A DNA stretch of 64,000 bases, from contig NC_134021.1 of the NCBI RefSeq assembly GCF_040712315.1, positions 28,048,001 through 28,112,000 on the forward strand, given 5' to 3'. Under the pieces are notes generated by a model that was not told the origin of the DNA, made no database searches, and was given only the letters and a program-made list of their open reading frames with translations. How positions within the stretch are numbered: position 1 is the stretch's first letter; every line of letters starts with the position of its first letter. Positions 11,471 through 22,799 of the stretch are shown here, piece after piece. Source of the stretch: Castanea sativa (taxonomy: Eukaryota > Streptophyta > Magnoliopsida > Fagales > Fagaceae). A program made the translations under genes and the position numbers.

Positions 11471-12470
11471 GAAGAAAAGGAGTTTTTCAATGAGAAAAAA
11501 AAAAAACAAAGAGATAAATGCAACAAGCAAGCAACTCAACCAAAAATCCACTCAACATGTTAAGCTCTCAAAACATCTCTAAACATAAAAGCATTCATAT
11601 ATCCAAAACACAGACACACACTAAACAAGTCTAACCAATTTTATATTTTAAAAAAAAATTAAGACAATTTAGTGAGCATTTATCAATACATGTATTCCTT
11701 CTAATGGCCAAATCACATTGTGCCTGCACATGTATCAAGAGTAGTAAAGAATTTTGCATGTTATGTGTGAAACATAGCAAGAGTGCGTAAGTGTCTCATA
11801 CTATGAAGATTTGAGACATGAGAAGATCAAATACATTCACACACAATCATAACTGCTTGATAGGGACTATCACATTCAAGATACATCATATAACTCCCAC
11901 ATCTCCTAGAAACACGCTTGCAACCATTTTAGAAGCATTTTGTTTCTTTTTGCTTTTATTTTTTTTCTTTACATATTTTTCTTTTAAGCATAGCATGCAT
12001 GGGCATATAAGGGAGAGAAGAAAAACTCATTTATGTAAGCTAAAATATCCCAATTTTGTTGTGCCTAAGCACATAGATGTTATTCATGATTGGCGGGTTT
12101 TAGTGGTAAGATGGTTATTTATGCTTTTCTCTTAGGATTTTCTAGTCTTTCCCGTCAAAAAAAGTGATATGAGCACGAGATATAAGAGATCATCTTAATC
12201 GTACTCATCACAAACACGAGCCACAAAGCTCACTTGCTTAGTTGTGCATTGAGATGCTCATATAAGCTCAAGAGATGCAAAGTTAAGAAATTTTGTTTCA
12301 AATGCCATCCAAGGTACATAAGTACCAACATACACAACTCACACTGTTTTTGTATTTTTCTTATTTTTTTTATGAAAAACAAAAACAACAAAACTGAAAA
12401 CAACCAAAACAAAAACATGACAAAAAACACACAAAGCATAAAACTAGATGCATATGCTTGAGGAGGAGAG
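11471..12470 (-). other. Non-coding spacer of the copia element
   Basis: About 1 kb between the end of RNase H and the motif cluster. Open frames here are short and AT-biased, and none resembles a known domain. Some wording near 11,680-11,780 resembles the matching spacer of the element at 52,680-53,780. Confidence 0.5.
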
Positions 12471-13540
12471 TAAGAGAAAGAGATCACTCCAAGGAGATTA
12501 CACCAATGTTTTGGCATAGAAATTCAAACCGTTTGCTATCCAAGGGCTTAGTGAATAAGTCTGCCTTTTGATCATCAGTATGAATGAATTCAAAGGTGAG
12601 AGTGCCATCGTCAACAAGTTCATGAATGAAATGATGTCTAATCTCTATGTGTTTAGTTTAAGAATGTTGAACATGATTTTTAGAGATATTAATGGCACTG
12701 GTATTGTCGCAATAAATGGTGAGTTTTTCTTGACGAATACCATAATCAAAGAGAAGTTTTTGAATCCATAGAAGTTTGGTGCAACAGCTACCAACATCAA
12801 TATATTCAGTCTTAGTAGTAGATAAAGAGATGGAATTCTGTTTCTTATTCATCCAGGAGACGAGATTATTACCTACATAGAAATAACCCCCTGATGTGCT
12901 CTTTCTATCATCTGCATTCCCAGCCCAGTCGGCATTAGAATGTCCAGCTAAGACATCATTTGTGTCCTTGTTGTACCACACCCAAAATCAGTTGTGGACT
13001 TAACATATTTTATGATTCTTTTTAAAACAATCATATGAGACTCTTTGAGATTAGCCTGATATCTAGCACACACTCCTACACTGTAACTTATGTCAGGTCT
13101 ACTGGCAGTAAGGTACAAAAGACTACCTATCATGCTTCTATAGAGAGAATGATCAACACTTTTTCCTAACAGGTCTACAGTGGGCTCATAAGGGTTCTAA
13201 CAGAACTAGCAAGTTCCAAACCAAACTTTTTTACAAGATTTTTGGCATATTTATTGAGAGATGAATATACCTAATTCTTGTTGTCGAATCTGTAGCCCAA
13301 GAAAGTGAGTCAATTCTCCAATCATGCTCATCTCGAATTTAGCTTGCATCAGCTTTGAGAAGGTGTGAGTAAGATCATCCTTTGTGGAATCAAAGATGAT
13401 ATCATCAATGTAGACTTGTGCTATTATCAATTCTCCATCCTCCCTAGACTCAAAAACCTTAAAGGAGATCAGTCTCCAGCCATATGCCTTGAGCATCCAC
13501 TGTCAAGATACCATAAACAAGTGTCCATTATTTTGAATGC
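12471..13540 (-). pseudogene. Copia pol remnant: protease motif, RT C-terminus, RNase H
   Basis: Near 13,480-13,530 the minus strand reads CLWYLDSGCSRHMAGD, the copia protease motif with catalytic DSG. It runs directly into RT, showing a large deletion of integrase and N-terminal RT. The RT part has AQVYIDDIIF (the YxDD box as YIDD) and MSMIGELTHFLGLQI (13,251-13,496). Next come MIGSLLYLTASRPDISYSVG (12,948-13,133) and RNase H with HSNADWAGNADDRKSTSG, TKTEY and YCDNTSAI (12,658-12,981). The tail HTDDQKADLFTKPL is at about 12,520-12,580. Frameshifts separate the blocks, so it is not translatable as one protein. Confidence 0.9.
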
Positions 13541-13606
13541 CGATTTCAACATAAAGCATACTTCATGCTTATTTGAGAGATCACTTGGAATGATTTTCTC
13601 CTTTAA

Positions 13607-13884
13607 CTACCATCTTCTTGTAAGACCTTTGATTTTCACCTTTCTTAGATGAACACCTCTACACATGTGCAATTTGAAATAGTCTAGTCTTTTCTGGGTT
13701 ACATTAGGATCCTCTTCAATAGACTTGCATTTTCTGAAACACTTAAGTAGACAAAGGTTGGAAAAGCAAGATGTATTTGAAACATAAGATATTTTCTTTC
13801 TGATTAATGCCATGACAACAGGGGTCAATGGATCTCACAACAATGATTAAAACCTAATCAGAGTGTGTCTACTCTGATACCACT
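13607..13884 (-). pseudogene. Copia leader and gag/protease remnant
   Basis: Directly inside the 5' LTR the minus strand shows TGGTATCAGAG, complementary to initiator-Met tRNA, the usual copia primer site. A 73-residue frame (13,607-13,828) follows, containing KRLDYFKLHMCRGVHLRK. It looks like a short gag-side leftover before the protease motif, but no zinc knuckle is present. Confidence 0.6.
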
Positions 13885-14703
13885 TGATAGGGTATTGACC
13901 CCTTACAAATTAATTAATTAACCAAGTTAATTAATTAGGTTCAATTACATGCAATGGCATGGTACCACAAACAAATCACCACTCCCAAGAATCCACTAAT
14001 CAATAATCAAGCGATTACAAGTAAAAGGAATATTACCAACTACCCTTGGCCTATCCCAAATTACCAACCTACAGTTGAATCTTCACTCCAATATCCAATT
14101 GGACTTGATCTTGTAGTGGCACTCTTTTTGTTTAATGCACGAATCTTAGTGCGTGACTAACCAATGATGCACGAATCCTAGTACATGACTAACTCCAGCA
14201 ACTTGAAGAAGGTTGTTGGCCGTAAAGTTCTTCACTTCATGTACAATGAAGATCAGGAAGCTCCTTGATCATAAAACCCTTTAGCGTAAAAACGCAATAG
14301 TTTCTTTCAGAGAGAATAAGGCACTAGGTCACTTAATGCATGTGTGACGACCTTTAAAATAATCTTTATATATGTCTAGGGTTGTGAAAAAAGAAACCCT
14401 ACACAAATATACAAGAATCTGCATGCAATCAGATCTGAAAAGTCTGATTTTGTAATTCTCAACAAAAACAGCTTCTGTTGAGCTTTAACATTAATTTCGA
14501 TAGAAAGGATTCTGTCGAGACTTTTGTCGAACTTTAGTGAATAGCCCTTTCTTCACTTGTTTCTTGGTCAGATCTTCATGGCTTTAATACTTGACTTGAA
14601 CTCTTGTTTCGTGAAGTACTAAACCCATCCTGGATCTACCCAATTACAAGTAAAGTGCATTTTGTCAAAGGATTAACCAATTACATAAAATATGTCCTTA
14701 ACA
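13885..14703 (-). repeat. 5' LTR of the copia element
   Basis: It aligns end to end with 7,930-8,848 apart from one deletion of about 100 bp. Plus-strand ends are TGATAGGG and CCTTAACA, followed by the target duplication ATGGC. Confidence 0.9.
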
Positions 14704-14905
14704 ATGGCTACAAAGCCCCTCTTTCTTGATTTCTTAGTTTTCATTTAACACTTGACTTGAACTCTTGTTTCTTGAAGTATTAAACTCATCCTAGATCTAC
14801 CCAATTACAAGTAAAGTGCATTTTGTCAAAGGATTAGCCAATTACATAAAATATGTCCTTAACAATGGCTAAAAAGCCCCACTTTCTTGGTTTCTTAGTT
14901 TTCAT
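14584..14905. repeat. 161-bp tandem duplication across an LTR/target junction
   Basis: 14,584-14,744 and 14,745-14,905 are two near-identical 161-bp units. Each holds the last 119-120 bp of the copia LTR plus about 41 bp of LINE target (ATGGCTA-AAGCCCC... to TTTTCAT). The duplication must postdate the copia insertion. Confidence 0.85.
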
Positions 14906-15390
14906 GTGATGGAGTGTTTCAAAGGCCACCAAGATGTTGTCTAAGATTGCTTTATCAGATTGAGAAGCACTCCATGAATTATATGTAATATGAGGGAGAA
15001 TTTTTTTTTTAATCAATTTGCTAAGACCTTTGACACCAATTTATATCATACGTTGCGAAGAGCAATAGGCCAAAACTCAATAACCTTTTCAGGGCTCTTC
15101 ACTTTAGGAATAAGTGTTAGATAAGTACAGTTTAAATCACATGGTATTTTCCCAAAATTCAAAAAAGACAAAACTGCTTGTGAAATGTCATTACCAATAT
15201 GCTGCCACTAATATTGGTAAAAGATAGGAGGTATACTGTCAAGACTCGGTGCCTTTAGAGGTGCCATTTGCTTCAAAGCCATATCAACCTCAATCCAACA
15301 ACCATTGATAATAGGATACCAAAAAACTCGAAATTTCTGCCTCACCTATGCATAGGACACCATTGTTATACATAGCAAATAACCAATAGT
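14864..15390 (-). pseudogene. LINE reverse transcriptase, N-terminal part
   Basis: Minus-strand frames show LIPKVKSPEKVIEF (near 15,080-15,120), then a Y/W-P-I-A-L block corresponding to YRPISL in intact elements, and VAFETLHHMKTKKPRKWGF (about 14,880-14,940). This continues into KLDMSRAYERVEW at 7,925 on the far side of the copia insertion. Upstream, PLKAPSLDSIPPIFYQ (near 15,220-15,260) corresponds to the KAPG-DG block. Several stops are present. Confidence 0.8.
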
Positions 15391-15399
15391 GTTTAGAAT

Positions 15400-16329
15400 G
15401 CAAGTTACTTAAATTCCATTTATGGACTAAAGCAAGCATCTAAATCATCAAATATCATCTTTGATCAAGAAATCAATTTGTTTGATTTTGATCAAGTATT
15501 AAAAGGCCTTATGTGTGTAAAGCTATATAGAATAATAAAATTCTTAATGTATGTTGATGACATTCTAATCATTTAGAATGATGTAGAGTTATTGTCATCA
15601 ATAGAGTTTTTGTTGTCTAATTCATTTTGATATAAATTACTTGGGAAAGACTAGTCACATCCTAAGAATTAAACTTTGTTAAAATTCAAAAATTAGGATG
15701 TTGGGTCTATCTCAAACTGCTTAAATAGATTAGATTCTAGCCAAGTATAGCATGTAATACTTCAAGAAAAAATTCTTTCCTTTTAAGTTTGAAGTTCCTT
15801 TATAAAGGACTATGGTCCTAAGACATATAAAAGGAAGAAGCATATTAAGACGGTTCCTAATACCATGTCAATAAGAAGTCTTTATGCTATGATATATACT
15901 AGGCTAAATATCTATTTTGTGGTGGGCATGGTAAGCAAATATCATTTGAATCAAAGATTACTTTATTGAGTGGGAGTAAAGCATATACTCAAATATCTTA
16001 GGAGAATGAGGGATTATATGCTTGTCCACAAGAGTGAGGTTTTGATGGTCACTGGATGTACAAATACTGACTTGTAGTTTGTTTGTGATTCTTGAAGTTG
16101 GACTTCAAGATATGTGTTCATCCTAAGTGGTGAGGATACACATTAAGTGTAAGTATTATCTCATTAGAGAGATATGAGTACTTGAGAAGTAATAGTAGAA
16201 AAGATAATTTATGCAATAAATTGGGCTGAAACTTGTTTCCAAACTTTGCCTTAGAGTGACTGTGAATTACTCTAAATGGAGATAAGTGTCAGATATATAG
16301 TAAATTGTCTTTGAGAGCAAGTGGAAGAT
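15400..16329 (+). pseudogene. Decayed copia pol 3' part (RT C-terminus and RNase H)
   Basis: Plus-strand reading shows FLMYVDDILII (near 15,545-15,575, a YVDD box followed by a stop), MSIRSLYAMIYTRLNI (near 15,865), GVKHILKYLRRMRDYMLV (near 15,975-16,025) and a final YAINWAETC block (near 16,215). The order is RT C-terminus then RNase H of Ty1/copia. Stops are frequent and the integrase Asp-Asp-Glu region is absent. A purine-rich AAGTGGAAGATT (16,317-16,330) precedes the LTR. The 5' end is truncated against LINE sequence. Confidence 0.8.
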
Positions 16330-17703
16330 TGGTAGGGTTTATACCCTAAAATCCAATTTATTAGCATGTCATAAATAATTAAATTGTTTAATTATATGAG
16401 ACTATCTATAAATGAACTAATGCGATATTATCTTAGTCCATAAGATGAATAGTATGTGATTTATATGAAAAGTCACATAAGATATAAATCACAAGTTCTT
16501 TGTAAACTTAGAATTTTAGTTTGTAGTCGGTGATAAAATTGGGCATTTCATCTACGAAAACTATAACATATTAACTAAGATGATTTGTCTTGATCATGGA
16601 AGTGGAGATTTCTAGTTGGTACGTTAATATGTTTTAAGAGTTAAGACATATTGAACTGGACCGCTGTGAGATTTATTATTCTCCTAACGATTGTCAAATG
16701 AATAATAAATCTTACGACTTCTATTTACATCAACTCTAAATCCTAAGAAAATAATGGACCTGATTATGAGATGTAGGTTACTTTGATATATCAGGAGTAA
16801 GATCTATTAATCATGGTCAAAACCTCAGTATGTTGGGCAGCCGCATTTAGTGTTGATGGAACATATATTCTCAAGATAGAAGTCATAATCTCTTAATGGA
16901 GATATAAAATATTCACTTGAGATAAGTTTAATGGGTTTAGTTATTCAAAGTATTGGACCCAACCACTTTAGTAAGGAGTTACTAAAGTATATATTTATGA
17001 AATTGGATTTCATAAATATATGATGAATAACATAAAGGATTAAACTGAGTACTCAATGATTAAGATGCAGTAATCTTCAAAGTGGCAGTTAACATTCATG
17101 ACTTTGTATTACTACGAATCTTTTAATAAAGAGGTTGCATGTATAATAAAGTCTTGAGATATAATTTATTAATAAGGCCTAGAGTGCAATTATATTCATA
17201 TAGTGGTATTGAATATAATTAATGGTAACTTTGGACTTATCAAGAGTTGATAGAAAAGCCCAAGGCCCATTGGAGCTAGAGTCTTATTTGTTCCCTTTTG
17301 GTCCCACTTCAAGCCACATACTAGAACCCTATTGGAATAGCCCAAAAGGTTAGCCCAATTAGATAATCAGTTATATATAAGGAGAGAAACATACAGAATT
17401 TCATAAGACTTTTTATAAGGGTCTTTCATTAAGATCATATAAGGAATAAAATGGTTTGTATGTGAGTGTTGGACACTCTCTTATTCTCTTCTTGGGCATT
17501 AAGTGGAATTGGAGTGAAGGTTAAAAGTGTTCCCAAGTACTTCTAATTTTTTTTCTTTTGAATTTCACCACACCAAGGTACTCTTTCTTGTTTTTAAATT
17601 CTGAAACTTACATAGCACATGTTATCAATTGCGAATGAAGTAGATCCGTTAATTTTCCGCTGCGTATATTTTGTATGCAATACAAACATGTATTTTTCCA
17701 ACA
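16330..17703 (+). repeat. 3' LTR of the decayed copia (family A)
   Basis: 1,374 bp, beginning TGGTAGGGTTTATACCCT and ending TTTTTCCAACA. It is a diverged copy of the solo LTR at 3,484-4,848. A TATATATAAGG box near 17,373 may be its promoter. LINE ORF1 resumes immediately after it. Confidence 0.85.
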
Positions 17704-18487
17704 CTTATCTTTCCTATCGTCGAAGTAACTAGAGACGTGCACCACATTGTTTTTTGGAGTGAAAACTTGGTTAGCTCTCATGAATGATCCGAACTGTTTT
17801 GCAATCACAGACAGCGTTCCTTTGCTCTCAATCCATAGCACATATTCCTTGCTATCATGGCCGAGGCAACCACACCAGTAACATAAATTGGGCAACCTCT
17901 CATATTTGAAGGACACCCAAACTCTCCCCCCTCCCCCCTTTGAGATACATCACTCTCCCCTGCAAAGAGGTTTTGTGACATTCATTGTAACCCGCACCCT
18001 CTTACAAATCCTACCTTCCTCCATTGGATGTTTTCTTGATTGATTGACTTCACCAAGACTACCACAGATACCCTCAGCCACTTCCTTTGTCATATACCTG
18101 ATCGGGATATCATGCACTTGAACCCAAAAAGAGACTTTGCCAAAACATACATCCTGGAGTGGGATGTTGATATTGTAATTCTAAACCACCACCAAATGCT
18201 TGTTAAAGCTCCAAGGCTCATTGAGTAACACCTTGTTAACATTGTATGGATGATCAAAAGTAAATAAAAGCGTATGGTCACCAAGATTCTTGATTGAAAA
18301 CCCATTATGTGAACGCCATTGTGGTTTGAAAGTTCACCCACTACATATAAATTCAATGCCCTCCTAGTTAGAAACTTGGCTACAATGATGTATTCTTGGG
18401 AACATTTGCTTTTCCCAATAGTGATCTTGTCGCCCTCCCCATCCAATAGAGAGAGTCTAGTCCACTATTTTGATAAATCTTCCATAG
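17704..18487 (-). pseudogene. LINE ORF1 (DUF4283 plus zinc knuckle)
   Basis: The start is probably ATG near 18,485 (MEDLSK), followed at once by a TAG (18,465-18,467) where the family normally has K-Q-W. The DUF4283 part reads LSLLDGEGDKITIG. The C-terminal zinc knuckle is YERLPNLCYWCGCLGHDSKEY (17,820-17,915), in which the last metal ligand is Tyr instead of Cys. ORF1 is an RNA-binding chaperone in intact L1-type elements. A frameshift separates the two parts, and the copia LTR truncates the C-terminus. Confidence 0.8.
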
Positions 18488-18719
18488 TATAATAGGTAGA
18501 AAAACAATTAATGAGTGCAGGAGAAAAAAGATGGAAAAAGATGGAAAAGCAATCAAGAGAAGAAAAGAAAAAAAAGAAAAAGAAAAAAGATAGCCCTAGT
18601 GATAGCAATGTTATCACAAGGAACAAACAAGCCTTACAGAGAAGGGACTGAAATTCCACAACCTAGGAGAAGTTTGACAATAAGTCAGAGCTTTCCTTGA
18701 GACAGAGAAACTCTTTTTT

Positions 18720-18768
18720 TGGTTAAAGTTTTTTTTTAATTGTTTTTTATTTTTCCGGTTAATAAAAT

Positions 18769-18811
<43 letters not shown>

Positions 18812-19420
18812 TACTATTTAAGGGGCTTCCCTGTTTGGACTGAATTTTTGTTGTTGTTCTAAAATACCCCTACATCCCTATGTTTAAGTAAAGACAAAAC
18901 TAAAGAACAATTCGGTAAAAATGTAACCCTAACTTCCAATAAAACATTGCCTAAAAAATAGGGTCACTCTCTTGTTGATTTTTAAATTTATTTATCCACT
19001 TATAAATTAGATTCTCAAAATAAAAATTATATATATAAAATAAAATAAAAAACATAGATTTTTTTTTTTTGCAACAACCACTAAAAAAAAAAAGCCTAAT
19101 CGCATGAGCGAAGTGCGTGTGATGAGGCTAGTGTGTGTGTGTGTATATAAAGGTGAGAATTCACTTAACAAGTAACGTTTCATGAGAGAATATTCTATTT
19201 TATTATGCACCCAGATTTTAATAGTGAATCCTATAAAAAAAATCTTAGTATTAAATTACTCACCCAAACAAGTGGTTATTGTTATTATATTTATATATGT
19301 AATTCCAATCCCCCACCATCCTTCCAAATAACCAACCAAAAAAAGAAAAAGAATTAATTGTAGAGAGAGAGAAAAAAAGAGCAATCACCAGCTCTCTAAC
19401 ACGATATTTGGTTTTTTCGT
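18720..19420. other. AT-rich stretch with Helitron-like sequence and (TA)n
   Basis: There is no gene. A (TA)n microsatellite lies at about 18,771-18,811. 18,860-19,128 has a diverged copy at about 31,370-31,605. It ends GCGAAGTGCG...GAGGCTAGT, which fits a Helitron 3' end (short hairpin, CTRR, then T). No Rep/helicase gene is present, so it would be non-autonomous. A short (TG)n follows at 19,131-19,144. Confidence 0.4.
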
Positions 19421-19433
19421 ATTTGATAACAAT

Positions 19434-19970
19434 TGACACACGCTACTCACAAGGCTGAAACAACACCTGCACAATGAAGAGAAAAGACCTAATAGAGAGC
19501 ACTGATGTGGTGCTAGCCAAAAACCCTCTGAAGGTCAAGTTAGAACTTCTTCGCAACCCTAGAGTGCCAGAGTTGAGTAAATAATGCGTACCTTGACTTA
19601 TGAGGGTTTTGAGGTTTTTATAGTAGTATAAGGCCGGAATTTACGCCTTGGTCATGAAGTTCTTTGCTTCTAGGATTAAACCTCGTGGATCTTGCTTACC
19701 TTTTAGAGATCTTTTCCTTATAGGAGTTTTCTTGACCAAGGGTTCAAATTGCAGGACTTGTATGAACTAGAATTCTATTTACAATAAGACTCTTGATATT
19801 AATCGTGGAGCGCACGTTTACCCTTTAAGAATCCTTGGAGATTACCCAACAGTTGAGAAACGCCAAGCGATCCTTGAACTGTCAACGCTTATTCCGTCAA
19901 CTTTTACTCCGTCAACCCAGCACCGTCGCCTTTATTTATTTGATTCCGTCGTTCTTAATTCTTCCTCTTC
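19434..19970 (-). repeat. 3' LTR of the Tat element (left copy)
   Basis: Near identical to 29,233-29,780, but its first bases (TGATAACAATTGAC before CACACGCTACTCAC) differ from the right copy. The outer end has probably been rearranged or partly deleted. A plus-strand CCCCCTCAC next to it (19,976-19,984) is the complement of a polypurine tract. Confidence 0.85.
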
Positions 19971-20167
19971 AGTTGCCCCCTCACTCCGTGGGTCCGTCAC
20001 AATCTAAATGGACGGACCCATGGGGTGATGAATCAACGCATTTAAGGGGGGATAAAATTTTTCGTGATAGGCCGGCGGAGGAAATATTTAATGACACCGA
20101 CACGTGGCACTTGCCCAGTGGCCCATCACAAAAAACGAAGCGCCTCTTCGTATTTCGTGCCACTTCT

Positions 20168-20180
20168 TCTATATAAACTC
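20168..20180 (+). promoter_or_regulatory. TATA box ahead of the antisense gene
   Basis: TCTATATAAACTC lies about 275 bp upstream of the probable ATG at 20,450, inside the Tat element but on the strand opposite to its polyprotein. It is a good plant TATA match followed by a pyrimidine-rich leader. Promoter function is inferred. Confidence 0.5.
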
Positions 20181-20449
20181 ACCTTTCCATTCCTTATTTT
20201 TCACTTCTCCTAGAAATCTTTGGGTCAAAGCGCTGCCGTCACCTTTGTCAGGCCTCCACACTGACCAACCGGATCATCCGTTGTCTATCACTTTTGCTGA
20301 GTCGTCGCCTTCAAAGGAAGTCTCACTGTTCGGTCACATTTTCCGTCGACTCCAACTGGTATGTACTCGTTTTAATGAACTTTTTCTTTTTAAATTTCGT
20401 ACTCTTGTAGATCTGTCAATGTTTTAGGGTTTACCGTCACATGTAGGTA

Positions 20450-22619
20450 ATGTCTAGTGCATCGAGTAATCATTCGTTTTTTCATGACGGGGCGGGCTAC
20501 GATGAAGGATTCCAGTAAGGTTAGAAAGACTCTAACACTTCAAGTGAAGAAAGGAATCCGTCCGCTTCATCTTCGTCAATAGTTGATGAGAACAGATATG
20601 GATGGGCCAGAGGATGATTCTAGTGACGGCCTAGATGGCATTGATCCTCCCATTCAATCTGTCATAGGTCTTGATGGGTTTAGGGAGTTCGTAATGCTGC
20701 CCCTATGGATGGTCAATGACTTCAGGTCCTCGATCAAAGAACCTCACTTTAAAACTCTTAGGTCCAAGTACCAAATACCTGACAATATTCGCCTCCGTCT
20801 ACCCCATAAATCAGAAAAATGCTACTATAGGGGTGTTAAAGGCGTCGGGGTCTATGAGTAGATGCTAAAGGCAGGGCTCAAATTTCCCTTAAGCCCTCTC
20901 CACCGTCGCCTCCTCCAATATTTGGGCCTGTCCGTTACACAAATCTCTCCGAATGCTTGGAGGATCTTTCTCGACGTGGAGGTTTTGTACGGGGCAATGT
21001 CTGACGGAGCTCAGAGGCTGACGGTGGAAGAATTCTTTCACTGCTACCATCCCACTAAGATTACACAATCCAGGGTTATGTACAACTTTGTGGCTAGGAG
21101 CCCGTTGTTGAGGCTTGTGTACGATACCCCGGACTCTAATAGGGATTGGAAAAGTCGATATTTTTTCATGGAGGGAAACGAGTGGATGTGCCATCCAAGT
21201 GATAATGAATATATGGTCGTCGATACAACATGGGGCATAATGCCCTTGTTCGGTATGCACCCATTTAGTTTCACTTGTTCAAGTTCAATATTAACTATCC
21301 GTCTATATAGTTACCTTAGCTGTCTTCTTTGCAGCTCGAGATCGTCCACAAGTCTCACTTGAGCAGTGGAGTTTCCTAGAGAGAATTTTCAACAAGACCA
21401 GGCTAGAGGAGAGGATGTGGGCAAAATTGGTTACTCTTGATACGTTATTTTGGTACTGTGACGGCCCTGAGCCTTTTGTTGCCGCCCGTCGATACGATAC
21501 TAGAGTTCGTAAACGTGAGTCCATCCCGTTCACTCTTTAATCTGTCTTTCATTACGTAACGTTGTGTGTCCGTTCACTTTTTCAAAAATGGACGACGCCA
21601 AAAGGAGAGCCTTCATTAAGCAGCAAGCTGCCAAGAAAAAATAGGAGGGTGGTCAGCCTTCCAAGGGGACGGGATCATCCGTCCTATCCAAAAGGAAGCA
21701 GCCAGAAAAATCTGATCGTCAGACCAAGAAGATGAAGACCACACCTGAGCCCGTCGTAGGTCTCGAAGCTGAACCCAAAGGAGTCATCACCCCCTTAGGG
21801 CCAAGAAAGGGCAAAGGCTTAATGAAGGGTCTAGACACCATCAAGGAGAAACCAACCGTCCTCTTCTGAGAGGATTCGGGGTATGCGCTGGAAAAACTTT
21901 CATCTATCCTTACTGCCGATGACTATGAGGACCTTGGCAACCATGCTACTGAAGCAATGGGGGAGACGGGCCTTTTTAGTACCGCTCAGGTATTTTCTAT
22001 CCATCCTTATTACTTTATCATGATTTCATCAAGCTTATGACCCCTTGGTTTCCAGGAAATGCTGATGATGAAGGGACTCATAGGTCGCTACCTGAATCAT
22101 GAGACGTCCTTGGACCGTCTCAGGAAAAAGTCCAAAGCGATAGAGAGCGAGTTGAACGGCCTCAAGGCCTGGAAGGTGGGTATGGAGAAAAAACCTACCT
22201 ACTTTGAGCAAGTAAGAGGAGAGCTCGAAAAGCAGACGAAACAACTCTTGCAGATTTTAAAAGATAAAGAAAAAGAGATCACAGATGTCAAGGATCAGCT
22301 CCGTCAGGCTAAGGAGCAGGCAATACGTAAGTACCGTGACTCTGACCTTCTCCTAGCTGAACTTGGTAGTTCTTTTGCTGAAGGGTTTGATGATGCCCTC
22401 CGTCAAGTCAAAACCTCATATCCAGATTTGGACGTGTCCCACTTTACGATTGAAACTCAAGGGCAGACTTTAGCTCAATCCGTCCGTTCTGAGAGCACAG
22501 AGAGTTTATTTGCTGCCAATGATCCTCCTGTGGACGGAGAAACAACCCTTGATGAGAGAAAAATGATGCTTGTTAAAGGCGATGCCCCTGAAAAGAAGAA
22601 TGAAACCCCCCCTCAGTAG
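20450..22619 (+). pseudogene. Antisense extra gene of the Tat element (spliced, broken)
   Basis: Four exon-like blocks can be read: about 20,450-21,252, 21,335-21,514, about 21,590-21,989 and 22,056-22,619. Introns 1 (GTATGC...TTTGCAG) and 3 (GTATTT...TTCCAG) have normal borders. Intron 2 starts GTGAGT but has no AG where exon 3 should begin. The N-terminal region (LPLWMVNDF-like through RRLLQYLGLSVTQISPNAW, EEFFHCY and FNKTRLEERMWAKLVTLDTL) resembles 'putative gypsy type transposon' (PF04195) proteins. The last exon (186 residues) is a lysine/glutamate-rich coiled coil. Defects include a frameshift near 20,510-20,580, TAG at 20,859-20,861 and stops near 21,640 and 21,868. Function unknown. 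Confidence 0.6.
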
Positions 22620-22799
22620 TTTTTTTTTTTTTTTTTAATTTAAATGTGAAGGACAGCTTTATCCGTCATAATTTTTGTATGTGGACACATTTCCTCTTTT
22701 GTAAGGCCCAAGTATTTTGATTGTGTGTTTTTAACCGTCTACTTGTTTGTTTCTTTTGTATCATATTTCATTCGATATGCAATCCATAGTCCGTCGTAT

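Larger units (their letters stand above)
7930..14703 (-). mobile_element. Ty1/copia element with extra 3' ORF, internally deleted
   Basis: The LTRs are 7,930-8,848 (3' LTR) and 13,885-14,703 (5' LTR). The 5-bp target duplication ATGGC is at 7,925-7,929 and 14,704-14,708. On the minus strand the order is 5' LTR, PBS, a gag/protease remnant, the C-terminal half of RT, RNase H, a 1.5-kb spacer, a motif cluster, an extra ORF of the plant PF20167-like type, PPT and 3' LTR. Most of gag, integrase and N-terminal RT are deleted. The layout suggests the SIRE/Maximus side of Ty1/copia, but the lineage is an inference. Confidence 0.9.
2970..18700 (-). mobile_element. Decayed LINE (L1-type), interrupted four times
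   Basis: One minus-strand non-LTR retrotransposon can be followed across five pieces in the expected order: ORF1 DUF4283 and zinc knuckle (17,704-18,487), N-terminal RT (about 14,704/14,864-15,390), RT core and C-terminal part (about 6,690-7,929), linker and zf-RVT (4,849-5,443), and RNase H (2,970-3,483). The gaps are filled by an LTR-bearing copia 3' end, a complete-ended copia, an LTR-like insert and a solo LTR. The endonuclease domain is missing, apparently lost where the copia fragment at 15,400-17,703 now sits. Frames carry shifts and stops, so the element is dead. Confidence 0.85.

Noticed and set aside
13870..13884. Possible tRNA gene suggested by TGGTATCAGAG
   Set aside because: It is the retrotransposon primer binding site, complementary to the tRNA 3' end; no tRNA cloverleaf is present.
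20889..21260. 123-residue minus-strand frame in the Tat element
   Set aside because: It is opposite the plus-strand antisense gene, whose protein has recognisable family motifs; the minus frame has none.
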